Part shown: one piece after another, positions 7,403-15,722 of the stretch
Numbering within the stretch: position 1 is the stretch's first letter
Layout: every line of letters begins with the position of its first letter
Source of the DNA: Streptomyces griseochromogenes
Lineage (GTDB): Bacteria > Actinomycetota > Actinomycetes > Streptomycetales > Streptomycetaceae
Direction: 5' to 3'
NCBI RefSeq assembly: GCF_001542625.1
Contig: NZ_CP016279.1
Location: forward strand, 10,602,001-10,666,000
DNA: 64,000 nt
Made by a program: the position numbers and the translations under genes
The notes under the pieces: model-generated
What the model was told of the DNA's origin: nothing
Database searches by the model: none
What the model saw: only the letters and a program-made list of their open reading frames with translations

Positions 7403-8956
7403 CTACCGTCTCCGCCGGGCCGTGCCGAAGAGCGAACGGGTGATCTCACGGCCGATCTGCGTGCCGACCGAGCGGGCCAGGGACTTGAACATCCCGCTGC
7501 CGACCACCTGTTCCACCAGCGACGGCTCCTCCTCGGGCGCCTTCGCCCCCGGGCCCCGGGGAGCCGCCGTGGTCCGGGGTGTCTCCCGGGTGGCCCCCGC
7601 CCGCTCGGCGCTCAGCCTCTCGTACGCCGACTCGCGATCCACAGCCTGTGCATAACGCCCGTGGAGCGAGGACTCCCGCACCGCCCGGTCCAGCTCGGCC
7701 CCGTCCACCGGGCCCATGAGGGACCGCGGGGCGCGCAGCCGGGTGGCGGCGACCGGGGTCGGGGCGCCGTTCTCGCCGAGCACGGTCACCACCGCCTCGC
7801 CGGTGCCGAGGCCGGTGAGAAGTTCCTCCAGGTCGTAGGCGGAGTCCGGGAAGCACCTCACCGTCGCCTTCAGGGCCTTCCGGTCGTCCGGTGTGAAGGC
7901 CCTGAGCGCGTGCTGGACCCAGTTGCCGAGCTGGCCGAGGACGTCGGACGGAACGTCCTCGGGGGTCTGCGTGACGAAGAAGACGCCGACTCCTTTCGAG
8001 CGAATCAGGCGCACCGTCCGGGTGATCGAGTCCAGGAACGCCCTGGACGCGTCACCGAACAACAGGTGGGCCTCGTCAAAGAAGAACACCAGCTTCGGCC
8101 GGTCGGCGTCGCCGATCTCGGGCAGGTCGTGGAAGAGGTCGGCCAGCAGCCACATCAGGAACGTCGAGAAGAGCAGCGGCCTGTCCTGGACGGCGGGGAG
8201 TTCCAGGACCGTCACGAGGCCCCGGCCGTCCGGCGCCGTCCGCAGCAGATCGGCCGTGCCGAACTCCGGCTCGCCGAAGAAGTCCGCCATGCCCTGTGCC
8301 TCGAACGCGGTCAGGGAACGCAGGATCACCCCTGCCGTGGCGGTCGACAGGCCACCGATGTCCCTCAGCTCGGCCCTGCCCTCGTCGGAGGTCAGGAAGG
8401 CGACGACCGCCCTGAGGTCCTTGAGGTCGATCAGCTCCAGGCCCTTGGTGTCGGCGTAGTGGAAGATCAGGCCGAGGGACTGCTCCTGGGTCTGGTTGAG
8501 CCGGAGCACCTTCGACAGCAGGACCGGGCCGAAGCCGGTGATCGTGGCCCGCACCGGGATGCCGTGGCCGAGCCCGCCGAGCGAGAGGAACTCGGCCGGG
8601 AAGCCGGCCGGCGTCCACGGTTGACCCACCTCGGCGGCGCGCCCGTGGACCCGGTCGTCCGCCTGGCCGGGCCGCGAGATGCCGGACAGGTCGCCCTTCA
8701 TGTCCGCGAGGAACACCGGCACGCCCTGTGCGCAGAGCTGCTCGGCGATCAGCTGCAGGGTCTTGGTCTTGCCGGTTCCGGTGGCACCCGCGACCAGTCC
8801 GTGCCGGTTGAGCACGGAGAGGGGGACGCGCACCGGTGCCTCCGGGTGGCACCGCCCGTCCCAGAGGAGGGCGCCCAGGTCGAGGGCGGGGCCGGTGAAG
8901 GCGTACCCGGCGGCGATCTGCCGAGCCCCGGCGGGGAGCGTGTCTGCGTCACTCAT
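7403..8956 (-). CDS. HerA-like/YjgR-type ATPase (DUF853)
   Basis: A 517-residue P-loop ATPase. Walker A is GATGTGKTKT with Lys63; Walker B is KLVFFFDEAHLLF; a sensor-like FFVTQTPEDVPSDVLGQLGNWVQHALRAFTP follows. This is the E. coli YjgR/DUF853 group of the HerA-FtsK superfamily. The C-terminal ~100 residues are charged and disordered (ESAYERLSAERAG..., Pro/Ala-rich) before a conserved SGMFKSLARSVGTQIGREITRSLFG tail. HerA enzymes translocate DNA hexamerically, but the role of DUF853 members is not settled and no NurA nuclease is nearby. Confidence 0.9.
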   Translation of the reverse strand: MSDADTLPAGARQIAAGYAFTGPALDLGALLWDGRCHPEAPVRVPLSVLNRHGLVAGATGTGKTKTLQLIAEQLCAQGVPVFLADMKGDLSGISRPGQADDRVHGRAAEVGQPWTPAGFPAEFLSLGGLGHGIPVRATITGFGPVLLSKVLRLNQTQEQSLGLIFHYADTKGLELIDLKDLRAVVAFLTSDEGRAELRDIGGLSTATAGVILRSLTAFEAQGMADFFGEPEFGTADLLRTAPDGRGLVTVLELPAVQDRPLLFSTFLMWLLADLFHDLPEIGDADRPKLVFFFDEAHLLFGDASRAFLDSITRTVRLIRSKGVGVFFVTQTPEDVPSDVLGQLGNWVQHALRAFTPDDRKALKATVRCFPDSAYDLEELLTGLGTGEAVVTVLGENGAPTPVAATRLRAPRSLMGPVDGAELDRAVRESSLHGRYAQAVDRESAYERLSAERAGATRETPRTTAAPRGPGAKAPEEEPSLVEQVVGSGMFKSLARSVGTQIGREITRSLFGTARRRR

Positions 8957-9070
8957 CTCCGGCCCCTGTTCCCGATAATCCCCGGTATGCCCGTTTGGCT
9001 ACGGCTTTTCCAGCGTCGCACTGCGTCGCCATGGCTGCGCCCGGAACGTCTTGACCGGTAGGCTTTCCGT

Positions 9071-9367
9071 GTGATCTTCAAGCGCATCGGAAACGGCCGG
9101 CCGTACCCCGACCACGGCCGGGAAAGCACCCGGCAGTGGGCGGACGTCGCACCGCGCCCGGTCCGCCTCGATCAGCTCGTGACGACCAAGGGGCAGCTCG
9201 ACCTGGAGACCCTGCTGGCCGAGGACTCGACGTTCTACGGCGACCTCTTCGCGCACGTCGTGAAGTGGCAGGGCGACCTGTATCTGGAGGACGGCCTCCA
9301 CCGTGCGGTCCGTGCCGCCCTCCAGCAGCGCCAGGTGCTGCACGCGCGCGTGCTCGAACTCGACTGA
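9071..9367 (+). CDS. conserved actinobacterial protein, VapB-antitoxin-like by name only
   Basis: A 98-residue acidic-basic protein beginning with GTG at 9071 (IFKRIGNGRPYPDHGRES...). The core QLDLETLLAEDSTFYGDLFAHVVKWQGDLYLEDGLHRAVRAALQQRQVLHARVLELD is very conserved in streptomycetes and, from memory, is often labelled VapB family antitoxin. No PIN-domain toxin lies next to it in this window, so an antitoxin function is not supported by context; I regard it as of unknown function. Confidence 0.75.
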   Translation: MIFKRIGNGRPYPDHGRESTRQWADVAPRPVRLDQLVTTKGQLDLETLLAEDSTFYGDLFAHVVKWQGDLYLEDGLHRAVRAALQQRQVLHARVLELD

Positions 9368-9468
9368 CCCGGGTGCGGCACGGGGTGGTTGACCCTTTCG
9401 GGTTCCGCTGAGCGGCCTCGACTGATCATCTAATAGGCATCACCGCCCAGGCGCACTACGCTGCGCCC

Positions 9469-10104
9469 ATGAGCATGCTGACTCCCCCCGGCATGGGCGG
9501 CCAGTACCGGATCACGGGGGGCAAATACCCTCGGATGCGCCCTCGTCGGCGGCGCGGCAGGCTTGCGTTCGCCGCGGTGGCGTCCGTCACCGCGCTCGGT
9601 CTGACGGGCTGGGGCACTCTGCAGCTCATCGACATCTTCACGGGCGGCACCGAGAAGTCCTCGGCGGCCGGCTCCAAGAAGGACTGCCGCCCGAAGACGG
9701 ATCCCGCCGCACAGGTCAGGGCGCTGCCCAAGCCCGGCGAGATCACGGTGAACGTCTACAACGCCACCCCGCGCACCGGGCTCGCCAAGGCCACCGCGGA
9801 CGAGCTGAAGAAACGCGGCTTCAAGATCGGTGACGTGGGCAACGCCGGCAAGGACTTCGACAAGAAGATCAAGGGCACCGGAATGCTCCTCGGCCCCGAC
9901 TCCGCGCTGAACACCTCGCTGCCGGTGCTCGCCACCCAACTGGCCGACGCCCAGCGCCGCACCGATGCCGGGCGCAAGGGCCCCGCCCTCGACCTGATCC
10001 TCGGCGACAGCTTCAAGTCCCTGACGAGCCGCCCGGACGCGACCAGAGCCATGACGGCCCTGGCGGCCCCTCAGCCGACGGCGACAACGGAAAAGAGCTG
10101 CTGA
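9469..10104 (+). CDS. LytR C-terminal domain protein, membrane-anchored
   Basis: A 211-residue protein: 28-residue basic cytoplasmic segment (RMRPRRRRGR), a single TM/signal anchor (LAFAAVASVTALGLTGWGTLQLI), a Ser/Lys-rich linker and a LytR_C domain at about residues 90-180 (ITVNVYNATPRTGLAKATADELKKRGFKIGDVGNA...GPALDLILGDSF). LytR_C domains are found alone or fused to LytR-CpsA-Psr glycopolymer ligases and face the cell wall. The usual LCP catalytic domain is missing, so a wall-binding or accessory role is inferred. Confidence 0.85.
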   Translation: MSMLTPPGMGGQYRITGGKYPRMRPRRRRGRLAFAAVASVTALGLTGWGTLQLIDIFTGGTEKSSAAGSKKDCRPKTDPAAQVRALPKPGEITVNVYNATPRTGLAKATADELKKRGFKIGDVGNAGKDFDKKIKGTGMLLGPDSALNTSLPVLATQLADAQRRTDAGRKGPALDLILGDSFKSLTSRPDATRAMTALAAPQPTATTEKSC

Positions 10105-10118
10105 ACAAGCGTCCCATC

Positions 10119-10190
10119 AGGGGCGCGGGGCTGTGTCGGTATGCGGCTCCGCCGCGTGGGCGCGACCAGCCACGACAAACCCGCACCCCT
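10119..10190. repeat. Streptomyces-type intergenic palindromic element, copy 1
   Basis: Between the LytR_C and upp stops. Outer arms AGGGGCGCGGG and CCCGCACCCCT (10 of 11 paired) enclose an inner hairpin GCGGC-TCC-GCCGC. The block CTCCGCCGCGTGGGC is shared with the second copy at 22309-22380. It sits between convergent genes, so it can also act as a bidirectional terminator. This type of GCGGCTCCGCCGCGTGGGC element is, to my knowledge, scattered widely in Streptomyces genomes. Confidence 0.75.
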
Positions 10191-10203
10191 GCGGCGCTAA
10201 GGC

Positions 10204-10839
10204 CTATTCAGCGGCCCCATACAGCCGATCGCCCGCATCCCCGAGCCCGGGCACGATGTACCCGTGCTCGTTGAGGCGCTCGTCGACCGCCGCGGTGACG
10301 ACCGTCACCGGCGTCCCCGCCAGTTCCCGCTCCATCACCGCGACGCCCTCGGGCGCGGCGAGCAGAACGACCGCGGTCACATCGTCGGCGCCCCGCTTGA
10401 TCAGCTCCTGGATGGCCGCCACCAGCGTGCCGCCCGTGGCCAGCATCGGGTCCAGGACGTACACCTGGCGCCCCGACAGGTCCTCCGGCATGCGCGAGGC
10501 ATAGGTGGAAGCCTGGAGCGTCTCCTCGTTGCGGATCATGCCGAGGAAACCCACCTCGGCGGTCGGCAGCAGGCGGACCATGCCGTCCAGCATGCCGAGA
10601 CCGGCCCGAAGGATCGGGACGACCAGCGGGCGGGGGCGGGCCAGCTTCACGCCGGTGGTCCGCTCGACCGGGGTCTGGATGTCGACGGCCTCGGTGCGTA
10701 CGTCCCGCGTGGCCTCGTAGGCGAGCAGGGTGACCAGTTCGTCGGCGAGCCGCCGGAAGGTCGCGGAGTCGGTGCGCTGGTCGCGCAGCGTGGTGAGCTT
10801 GTGGGCGACCAGGGGGTGGTCGACGACGTGGAGACGCAT
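10204..10839 (-). CDS. upp: uracil phosphoribosyltransferase
   Basis: A 211-residue enzyme that salvages uracil: uracil + PRPP to UMP + PPi. The PRPP-binding loop is seen as [16 protein letters not shown] and the uracil-binding C-terminus as [37 protein letters not shown] is the other conserved segment. Start set at ATG 10839 ([10 protein letters not shown]), which gives the length I recall for Streptomyces Upp; ATG 10845 would add two residues. Neither start has a strong ribosome-binding site. Confidence 0.95.
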   Translation of the reverse strand: MRLHVVDHPLVAHKLTTLRDQRTDSATFRRLADELVTLLAYEATRDVRTEAVDIQTPVERTTGVKLARPRPLVVPILRAGLGMLDGMVRLLPTAEVGFLGMIRNEETLQASTYASRMPEDLSGRQVYVLDPMLATGGTLVAAIQELIKRGADDVTAVVLLAAPEGVAVMERELAGTPVTVVTAAVDERLNEHGYIVPGLGDAGDRLYGAAE

Positions 10840-10929
10840 GCCCATAACAGTAACGGTGCTGGACGGCCCCTCGCTCTGGCATCAAACCGCCCATCCGAGG
10901 GAAAGTGGGAGGGACGGACCGGGGGTGGT

Positions 10930-11148
10930 GTGACTGTGTCTGACCTGCCTGACCACGAGACCGACGCCGTCGAACCCGGGCGGCCCCGAACGGAGCAGCC
11001 CGAGACGGACGCCGAGCGCCGGCGCCGCCGCGCCCAGTTCCTGCGTGACCTCGCCGAAGCCCGCGAACTGCGCGCCCGTGTCCAGCCCCGGCGCGCCAAG
11101 GCGGCCCGGCTGCGCCACGCCATGCGGATGCGAACGTTCCGCTGGTAG
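10930..11148 (+). CDS. small basic protein of unknown function
   Basis: A 72-residue frame starting at GTG 10930 (GTG 10936 also possible), 90 bp from the divergent upp start. The N-terminus is acidic (SDLPDHETDAVEPG), the rest strongly basic with heptad-like Ala/Arg/Leu (AERRRRRAQFLRDLAEARELRARVQPRRAKAARLRHAMRMRTFRW), suggesting one long amphipathic helix that could bind nucleic acid. Position next to upp appears typical of streptomycetes. No family recognised. Confidence 0.6.
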   Translation: MTVSDLPDHETDAVEPGRPRTEQPETDAERRRRRAQFLRDLAEARELRARVQPRRAKAARLRHAMRMRTFRW

Positions 11149-11491
11149 GCGGGACCGGCGTACGGTCGGGGATGACGAGCCCGCCGGAAAGAACCCGGTA
11201 AGGAAGATCGACGCCCGCGCCGGTGCTTTGGCGGTGGGGGTGCGTGTCCGCCTGGAAAAGCCGCGTACGATCCGCAAGTGGCGGCAACAAGCGCGCTGGT
11301 GGATCGTGTGCCCTCCAGTTCGGACGCACGATCAAAACAGCCAGACACAGGGAGCCGAAGACGTCCCCTGAGCGCCTTGTTTCTGCCACGATTCCGAGTG
11401 GGTGGGGCTCGGAGCACACGCTCTCCCCGCCCAAGAACCTCCGCCGGGGGGACCCCCAACCGGCACGCCTATGACCAGTGGGAGAGTCACG
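11149..11491 (+). other. 343-bp leader/intergenic region before the TadA-associated gene
   Basis: No convincing gene. It ends with a GC-rich structured stretch: GGGTGGGG near 11399 can pair with CCCCGCCC near 11430, followed by a CCGGGGGG-rich block just before the coding start. This could be a long structured 5-prime leader or a small RNA; I cannot decide. Confidence 0.35.
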
Positions 11492-12025
11492 GTGTACTTC
11501 GCCGCACTGCTCGCGCGCACCGAAGACGGGTGGGAAGCGAGCGACACAGAGCTCGACGATGTGGAGACCCTGTCGGATCTGGCCGACCTGGCCCGGGAAT
11601 CCTCTCCCGAAGAGGACACGGTGCTCGTCCTGATCGAGCAGGAGGACGCCTGGTTCGGCGTCGTCCGCGTGGACGGCGAGGACGACCCTCGCATCTACGT
11701 CTCGGACGCGGCCGCCGCCGCCCGCAGCGCGTACGGCGAGCTTCTGCTCACCGACGAACTGCTGGGCCGGGAGCCCGGCGCCGACGACGGCCCCGACCTG
11801 GACTCCTTGGACCTCGACGGCACCGAGGACGGTGAGTCCGAGGACGCGGACGACGAGGACGGCCCGGCCTCCGACGCGGTGCCGCACAGCCCAGTGGGCG
11901 ACAGCGAGATCCTCGACGACCTGGGCGTCAGCGAGAAGGAGCTGCGCGCGCTGGACGCCGAGGACGCGCTGGGCGCCATCGCCGAGGCCCTGGGCGCCTC
12001 GGAGGTGCTGGAGACCGTCCGCTGA
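11492..12025 (+). CDS. tRNA adenosine deaminase-associated protein
   Basis: A 177-residue protein starting with VYFAALLARTEDGWEASDTELDD, the signature of the actinobacterial family that always sits beside tadA. The N-terminal ~95 residues are globular (LVLIEQEDAWFGVVRVDGEDDPRIYVSDAAAAARSAYGELLL), then a very acidic linker (DLDSLDLDGTEDGESEDADDEDG) leads to a C-terminal helical part ending in ALGASEVLETVR. GTG 11492 is chosen because GGGAG lies about 7 nt upstream; ATG 11471 in the same frame lacks a ribosome site. Function is inferred only from its obligate neighbour, encoded 26 bp downstream. Confidence 0.85.
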   Translation: MYFAALLARTEDGWEASDTELDDVETLSDLADLARESSPEEDTVLVLIEQEDAWFGVVRVDGEDDPRIYVSDAAAAARSAYGELLLTDELLGREPGADDGPDLDSLDLDGTEDGESEDADDEDGPASDAVPHSPVGDSEILDDLGVSEKELRALDAEDALGAIAEALGASEVLETVR

Positions 12026-12051
12026 CCGCGCCACACGACCGTTCCCCGGCC

Positions 12052-12540
12052 GTGCCCGGGGACACGCGGTGGATCCCTGACCCGGTGCGCGACCGCTGGC
12101 GGCCCGCGATGCGGCTCGCCCTCGACGAGGCCTCGCTGGCCGTCGGGGGCGGGGACGTCCCCGTCGGCGCCGTCCTGCTGTCCCCGGACGGTACGACGGT
12201 GCTGGCGGCCGGGCACAACGAGCGCGAGGCCACCGGCGACCCCACGGCCCACGCGGAAGTGCTGGCGATCCGGCGGGCCGCCGCGCTGCTCGGGCAGTGG
12301 CGGCTGACCGGCTGCACGCTGGTCGTCACGCTCGAACCCTGCACGATGTGCGCGGGCGCGCTGGTCCAGTCCCGGGTGGACCGGGTGGTCTACGGCGCCC
12401 GGGACGAGAAGGCGGGCGCGGCCGGCTCCCTGTGGGACGTCGTACGCGACCGCCGGCTCAACCACCGGCCCGAGGTCGTCGAGGGCGTCCTGGCCGAGGA
12501 CTGCGCACGGCTCCTCACGGAGTTTTTCCGGGATCGCTGA
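12052..12540 (+). CDS. tadA: tRNA-specific adenosine deaminase TadA
   Basis: A 162-residue zinc deaminase that converts A34 to inosine in tRNA-Arg(ACG), the same isoacceptor encoded at 37815-37887. Zinc ligands and catalytic Glu are visible: HAE at residues 67-69 and PCTMC with Cys97 and Cys100; GAVLL and SRVDRVVYGARDEKAGAAGS are further family blocks. Start GTG 12052 is the upstream choice; no clear ribosome site is visible, and ATG 12109 would remove 19 residues. Probably co-transcribed with the preceding associated gene. Confidence 0.9.
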   Translation: MPGDTRWIPDPVRDRWRPAMRLALDEASLAVGGGDVPVGAVLLSPDGTTVLAAGHNEREATGDPTAHAEVLAIRRAAALLGQWRLTGCTLVVTLEPCTMCAGALVQSRVDRVVYGARDEKAGAAGSLWDVVRDRRLNHRPEVVEGVLAEDCARLLTEFFRDR

Positions 12541-12590
12541 CAGGATCGCTGACGGGATCCCCGTCGGTGATCCCCGCGGGGATCGCTGAC
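12531..12590. repeat. three direct copies of GGATCGCTGAC at the tadA stop
   Basis: GGATCGCTGAC occurs at 12531, 12543 and 12580; the first copy contains the tadA TGA stop. The second and third share GGATCGCTGACGGGATC. Between them GGGATCCCC and GATCCCCGCGGGGATC form short hairpins, so the tract may act as the tadA terminator as well as a slippage-prone repeat. Confidence 0.7.
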
Positions 12591-12646
12591 GGGATCACCG
12601 AATACCGATTTCAGACCATGCCCCACCTTGCTGTAGGGTCTCCCTC

Positions 12647-12731
12647 GGTAGCGTGTCCGAGCGGCCGAAGGAGCTCGCCTCGAAAGCGAGTGTGGCGCAA
12701 GTCACCGAGGGTTCAAATCCCTCCGCTACCG
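12647..12731 (+). tRNA. tRNA-Ser (anticodon CGA)
   Basis: Acceptor GGTAGCG pairs with CGCTACC (7/7), with G73. The anticodon stem CTCGC/GCGAG closes the loop CTCGAAA, giving anticodon CGA (reads UCG). The long variable arm (TGTGGCGCAAGTCACC) and GGTTCAAATCC T-loop are typical of class II serine tRNA. CCA is not encoded. Confidence 0.97.
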
Positions 12732-12736
12732 CTTGA

Positions 12737-12766
12737 GAAGGGCCCCGTCGCAAGACGGGGCCCTTC
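12737..12766 (+). terminator. Rho-independent-type terminator of tRNA-Ser(CGA)
   Basis: A perfect 13-bp stem (GAAGGGCCCCGTC / GACGGGGCCCTTC) with a GCAA (GNRA-type) tetraloop, starting 6 nt after the tRNA. There is no U-tract, as is common in Streptomyces. Confidence 0.85.
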
Positions 12767-12904
12767 GTGCGTCCGCTCCGCTTCCCGTGCGGCCGGACGG
12801 CAAGAGACCTCGGCGGGCGGGCCGTTGGCCCCGGCACAGGGCGTGAAGGTTACACTCGCCGCCGGCAACAGGGGCCCACGGGGCACAGGCACAGGGAGGC
12901 CGCG

Positions 12905-13084
12905 GTGGCGGTGAACGCCAAGAAGATCGCCGTGTACGTGCTCGTGGTCTTCGCGCTGTACGTGATCATCACGGACCCGGCCAAGGCCGCCGACTATGTC
13001 CAGATAGGCTTCGAGGGCATATCGGACGCGGCCAAGGCCATAGGCGACTTCATGACCTGGATCGCCAACGGAGGAAAGAGCTGA
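12905..13084 (+). CDS. 59-residue single-pass membrane protein
   Basis: GTG 12905 lies 5 nt after GGGAGG. The product VAVNAKKIAVYVLVVFALYVIITDPAKAADYVQIGFEGISDAAKAIGDFMTWIANGGKS has a short Lys-containing N-terminus, one TM helix (residues 8-22) and an amphipathic C-terminal helix. Small proteins of this kind are well conserved in streptomycetes; function unknown. The Dabb gene follows after 10 bp, suggesting co-transcription. Confidence 0.75.
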   Translation: MAVNAKKIAVYVLVVFALYVIITDPAKAADYVQIGFEGISDAAKAIGDFMTWIANGGKS

Positions 13085-13094
13085 GGTACATCCC

Positions 13095-13388
13095 ATGATC
13101 CGCCACCTGGTCCTCTTCAAGCTCAACGAGGGCGTCGAGCGCGACGATCCGCGGGTCGTGGCGGGTGTCGAGGCCTTCGAGGCGCTCGGCGGCCAGATCG
13201 AGGAGCTGCGCGTCTGGGAGTGCGCCTGGAACATCAGCGACCGGCCGATCGCCTACGACTTCGCGATCAACTCGGCGGTCGAGGACAAGGACGCCCTGAG
13301 GCGTTACCTGGAGCACCCGGCCCACCAGGCGGGCGTCGCGCTGTGGCGCGAGCTCGCCACGTGGGTGATCGCCGACTACGAATTCTGA
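13095..13388 (+). CDS. Dabb family (stress-responsive alpha/beta barrel) protein
   Basis: A 97-residue dimeric ferredoxin-like-fold protein. MIRHLVLFKLNEG, VWECAWNISDRPIAYDFAINSAVEDKDALRRYLEHPAHQAGV and WVIADYEF match the Dabb domain. Members act as stress proteins or small cyclases/mono-oxygenase-like folds; the substrate is not predictable. It is followed by a strong terminator at 13402-13430. Confidence 0.88.
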   Translation: MIRHLVLFKLNEGVERDDPRVVAGVEAFEALGGQIEELRVWECAWNISDRPIAYDFAINSAVEDKDALRRYLEHPAHQAGVALWRELATWVIADYEF

Positions 13389-13401
13389 GCCCTCGCGGCA
13401 C

Positions 13402-13430
13402 AAGCCCCCCGCCGGAACGGCGGGGGGCTT
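13402..13430. terminator. terminator after the Dabb gene
   Basis: A 13-bp perfect stem, AAGCCCCCCGCCG / CGGCGGGGGGCTT, with loop GAA, followed by TCTTGCATTT on the + strand. It separates the small-gene operon from the sigma-factor promoter region. Confidence 0.85.
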
Positions 13431-13489
13431 TCTTGCATTTATGACCCAACTTGCCGCCGTTTAACCGCAACACGGCGTTATCGGGTGCT

Positions 13490-13502
13490 TGCACACAGTG
13501 CA
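13490..13502. promoter_or_regulatory. palindrome upstream of the first sigma gene
   Basis: TGCAC-ACA-GTGCA is a perfect 5-bp inverted repeat about 60-70 bp before the likely start. It could be an operator for a developmental regulator; the match to the BldD motif (TNACNC/GNGTNA type) is only partial. No confident -10/-35 pair was assigned. Confidence 0.4.
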
Positions 13503-13560
13503 CATGTCTTGTGATGCTATGACCGCTTTTGACGGATGGTTGATCGATGAAGAGGTGGCG

Positions 13561-14418
13561 TTGACCGTGTCGGCCAGTACTGCGCCACCCCAGGAGGAGG
13601 CGACCACCCCCGCGCCCACGTCCCCGGCCGCCGCCCCTCCGGCCCCCGAGAAGCGCCGCGGCGCCGACACCCGCGCCCTCACCCAGGTCCTCTTCGCCGA
13701 GCTCAAGGAGCTCAAGCCGGGCACGCCGGAGCACCACCGCGTGCGCGGGGCGCTCATCGAGGCCAATCTCCCGCTCGTGCGCTACGCGGCAGCCCGCTTC
13801 CGCTCCCGCAACGAACCGATGGAGGACGTCGTCCAGGTCGGCACCATCGGCCTGATCAACGCCATCGACCGCTTCGACCCGGACCGGGGCGTGCAGTTCC
13901 CCACCTTCGCCATGCCGACCGTGGTCGGCGAGATCAAACGGTACTTCAGGGACAACGTCCGCACGGTCCACGTACCGCGCCGGCTGCACGAGCTGTGGGT
14001 CCAGGTGAACAGCGCGACCGAGGACCTCACCACGGCCTTCGGGCGCTCGCCGTCCACCGCCGAGATCGCCGACCGGCTGCGGATCAGCGAGGAGGAGGTG
14101 CTCTCCTGCATCGAGGCGGGGCGCTCGTACCACGCCACCTCGCTGGAGGCCGCACAGGAGGGCGACGGGCTGCCCGGACTGCTGGACCGGATCGGTTACG
14201 AGGACCCGGCGCTGGACGGCGTGGAGCACCGGGATCTGGTCCGCCATCTCCTCGTCCAACTCCCCGAGCGAGAACAGAGAATCCTTCTTCTGCGCTACTA
14301 CAGCAATCTCACCCAGTCACAGATCAGCGCGGAACTCGGTGTGTCGCAGATGCACGTATCGCGGCTACTCGCGCGTAGCTTCCAACGGCTGCGGTCCGCG
14401 AATCGGATCGAGGCATAA
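13561..14418 (+). CDS. sigF: SigB/SigF-family RNA polymerase sigma factor (SigF-like)
   Basis: About 285 residues. Conserved sigma-70 regions are clear: 1.2/2.1 ([35 protein letters not shown]), 2.4 ([23 protein letters not shown]), region 3 ([14 protein letters not shown]) and region 4 helix-turn-helix ([24 protein letters not shown]). These group-3 factors direct sporulation and stress genes and are controlled by RsbW-type anti-sigma factors. The start is uncertain: TTG 13561 has AAGAGG five nt upstream, GTG 13567 is next, and ATG 13504 lacks a ribosome site. The symbol rests on remembered S. coelicolor gene order (sigF then sigN). Confidence 0.85.
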   Translation: MTVSASTAPPQEEATTPAPTSPAAAPPAPEKRRGADTRALTQVLFAELKELKPGTPEHHRVRGALIEANLPLVRYAAARFRSRNEPMEDVVQVGTIGLINAIDRFDPDRGVQFPTFAMPTVVGEIKRYFRDNVRTVHVPRRLHELWVQVNSATEDLTTAFGRSPSTAEIADRLRISEEEVLSCIEAGRSYHATSLEAAQEGDGLPGLLDRIGYEDPALDGVEHRDLVRHLLVQLPEREQRILLLRYYSNLTQSQISAELGVSQMHVSRLLARSFQRLRSANRIEA

Positions 14419-14728
14419 CCGGCGCACAGAAGCACGGTCCGGAACACACCAGATCGCACCGGATCGCAAGCAGGATCGATTCGTAACCGGCGAGAGCGAA
14501 TCGCTCACCAGCGCTCTTCCCGACAGTTGTGCGCCGAAAAACCGTCAGACCCCTTCTTTCCAGGGCCGATTCGCATCCGGTGTGTCGACATGTCACTACA
14601 GCGTGTTGCCGACATGTGACATTCTGCGGGAAGCGCGTTTGCCGGGGCCCCGGCTCCGGTATTCAGGTGAAGGCTGCGTTGCCCGAAGCAGCGCCGCCGC
14701 GACCGTCCCGCGACCCAAAGGGGGTGGC
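14419..14728 (+). promoter_or_regulatory. 310-bp inter-sigma region with a direct repeat
   Basis: No coding signal. The motif CGACATGTSAC appears twice, at 14586-14596 and 14610-14620, 24 bp (about two helical turns) apart, each containing the ACATGT palindrome. It lies about 110-140 bp before the second sigma gene, as expected for a tandem activator or repressor site in its promoter. Confidence 0.45.
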
Positions 14729-15655
14729 ATGTCCGCAGAACAGGGCAGCTCGAAGGTGCTCACGCCCACGAGCGAGACAGCGCCCAAGGAGCTCGACGCT
14801 CTCGACGTGCTCGATGACGTCACGGCGCTCGAAGCCGTGCCGACCCCGGCCGTCGAGGCCGCCGCCCCTCTCCCGGCGCCGCCGGCCGTGGCGGACATCG
14901 ACACCCGCACCCTGTCCCGCTCCCTGTTCCTGCGGCTCGCCGCACTCGACGAGGACAGCCCCGAGCGCGCCTACGTCCGGGACACCCTGATCGAGCTGAA
15001 CCTCCCCCTCGTGCGCTACGCGGCAGCCCGCTTCCGCTCGCGCAACGAGCCGATGGAGGACATCGTCCAGGTCGGCACGATCGGCCTGATCAAGGCGATC
15101 GACCGCTTCGACTGCGAACGGGGCGTGGAGTTCCCGACGTTCGCGATGCCGACGGTCGTGGGCGAGATCAAGCGCTTCTTCCGCGACACCTCGTGGTCGG
15201 TCCGCGTCCCGCGCCGGCTCCAGGAGCTGCGCCTGGCCCTCACCAAGGCCAGCGACGAGCTGTCCCAGAAGCTGGACCGCTCCCCGACGGTGACGGAGCT
15301 GGCCACGGTCCTCGGCGTCTCCGAGGAGGACGTGGTCGACGGCCTCGCGGTCGGCAACGCCTACACCGCCTCCTCCCTCGACTCCCCGGCCCCCGAGGAC
15401 GACGGCGGCGAGGGCTCGCTCGCCGACCGCCTCGGCTACGAGGACAGCGCGCTGGAGGGCGTGGAGTACCGCGAGTCCCTCAAGCCGCTGCTGGCCAAAC
15501 TCCCGCCGCGCGAGCGCCGGATCATCATGCTGCGCTTCTTCGCCAACATGACCCAGTCGCAGATCGGCGAGGAGGTCGGCATCTCCCAGATGCATGTCTC
15601 CCGGCTGCTGACCAGGACTCTGGCGCAGCTGCGCGAGGGGCTCATCTCCGACTGA
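14729..15655 (+). CDS. sigN: SigB/SigF-family RNA polymerase sigma factor (SigN-like)
   Basis: A 308-residue paralogue of the preceding sigma factor, near-identical to it through region 2 ([36 protein letters not shown]) and region 4 ([31 protein letters not shown]). It differs by an Ala/Glu/Pro-rich N-terminal 70 residues ([19 protein letters not shown]). ATG 14729 follows AAAGGGGG. The 310-bp gap suggests its own promoter. Stress/development sigma factor; symbol from remembered synteny with S. coelicolor. Confidence 0.85.
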   Translation: MSAEQGSSKVLTPTSETAPKELDALDVLDDVTALEAVPTPAVEAAAPLPAPPAVADIDTRTLSRSLFLRLAALDEDSPERAYVRDTLIELNLPLVRYAAARFRSRNEPMEDIVQVGTIGLIKAIDRFDCERGVEFPTFAMPTVVGEIKRFFRDTSWSVRVPRRLQELRLALTKASDELSQKLDRSPTVTELATVLGVSEEDVVDGLAVGNAYTASSLDSPAPEDDGGEGSLADRLGYEDSALEGVEYRESLKPLLAKLPPRERRIIMLRFFANMTQSQIGEEVGISQMHVSRLLTRTLAQLREGLISD

Positions 15656-15722
15656 GCGCTCCGCCGGGAGTGACGCGTCCCCGAGGGTTCCTATCTGACG
15701 GGACGTCAGCCACCATGGCGGG

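Noticed and set aside
9071..9367. VapBC toxin-antitoxin module
   Set aside because: The protein resembles what is sometimes called VapB, but no PIN-domain toxin is adjacent on either strand.
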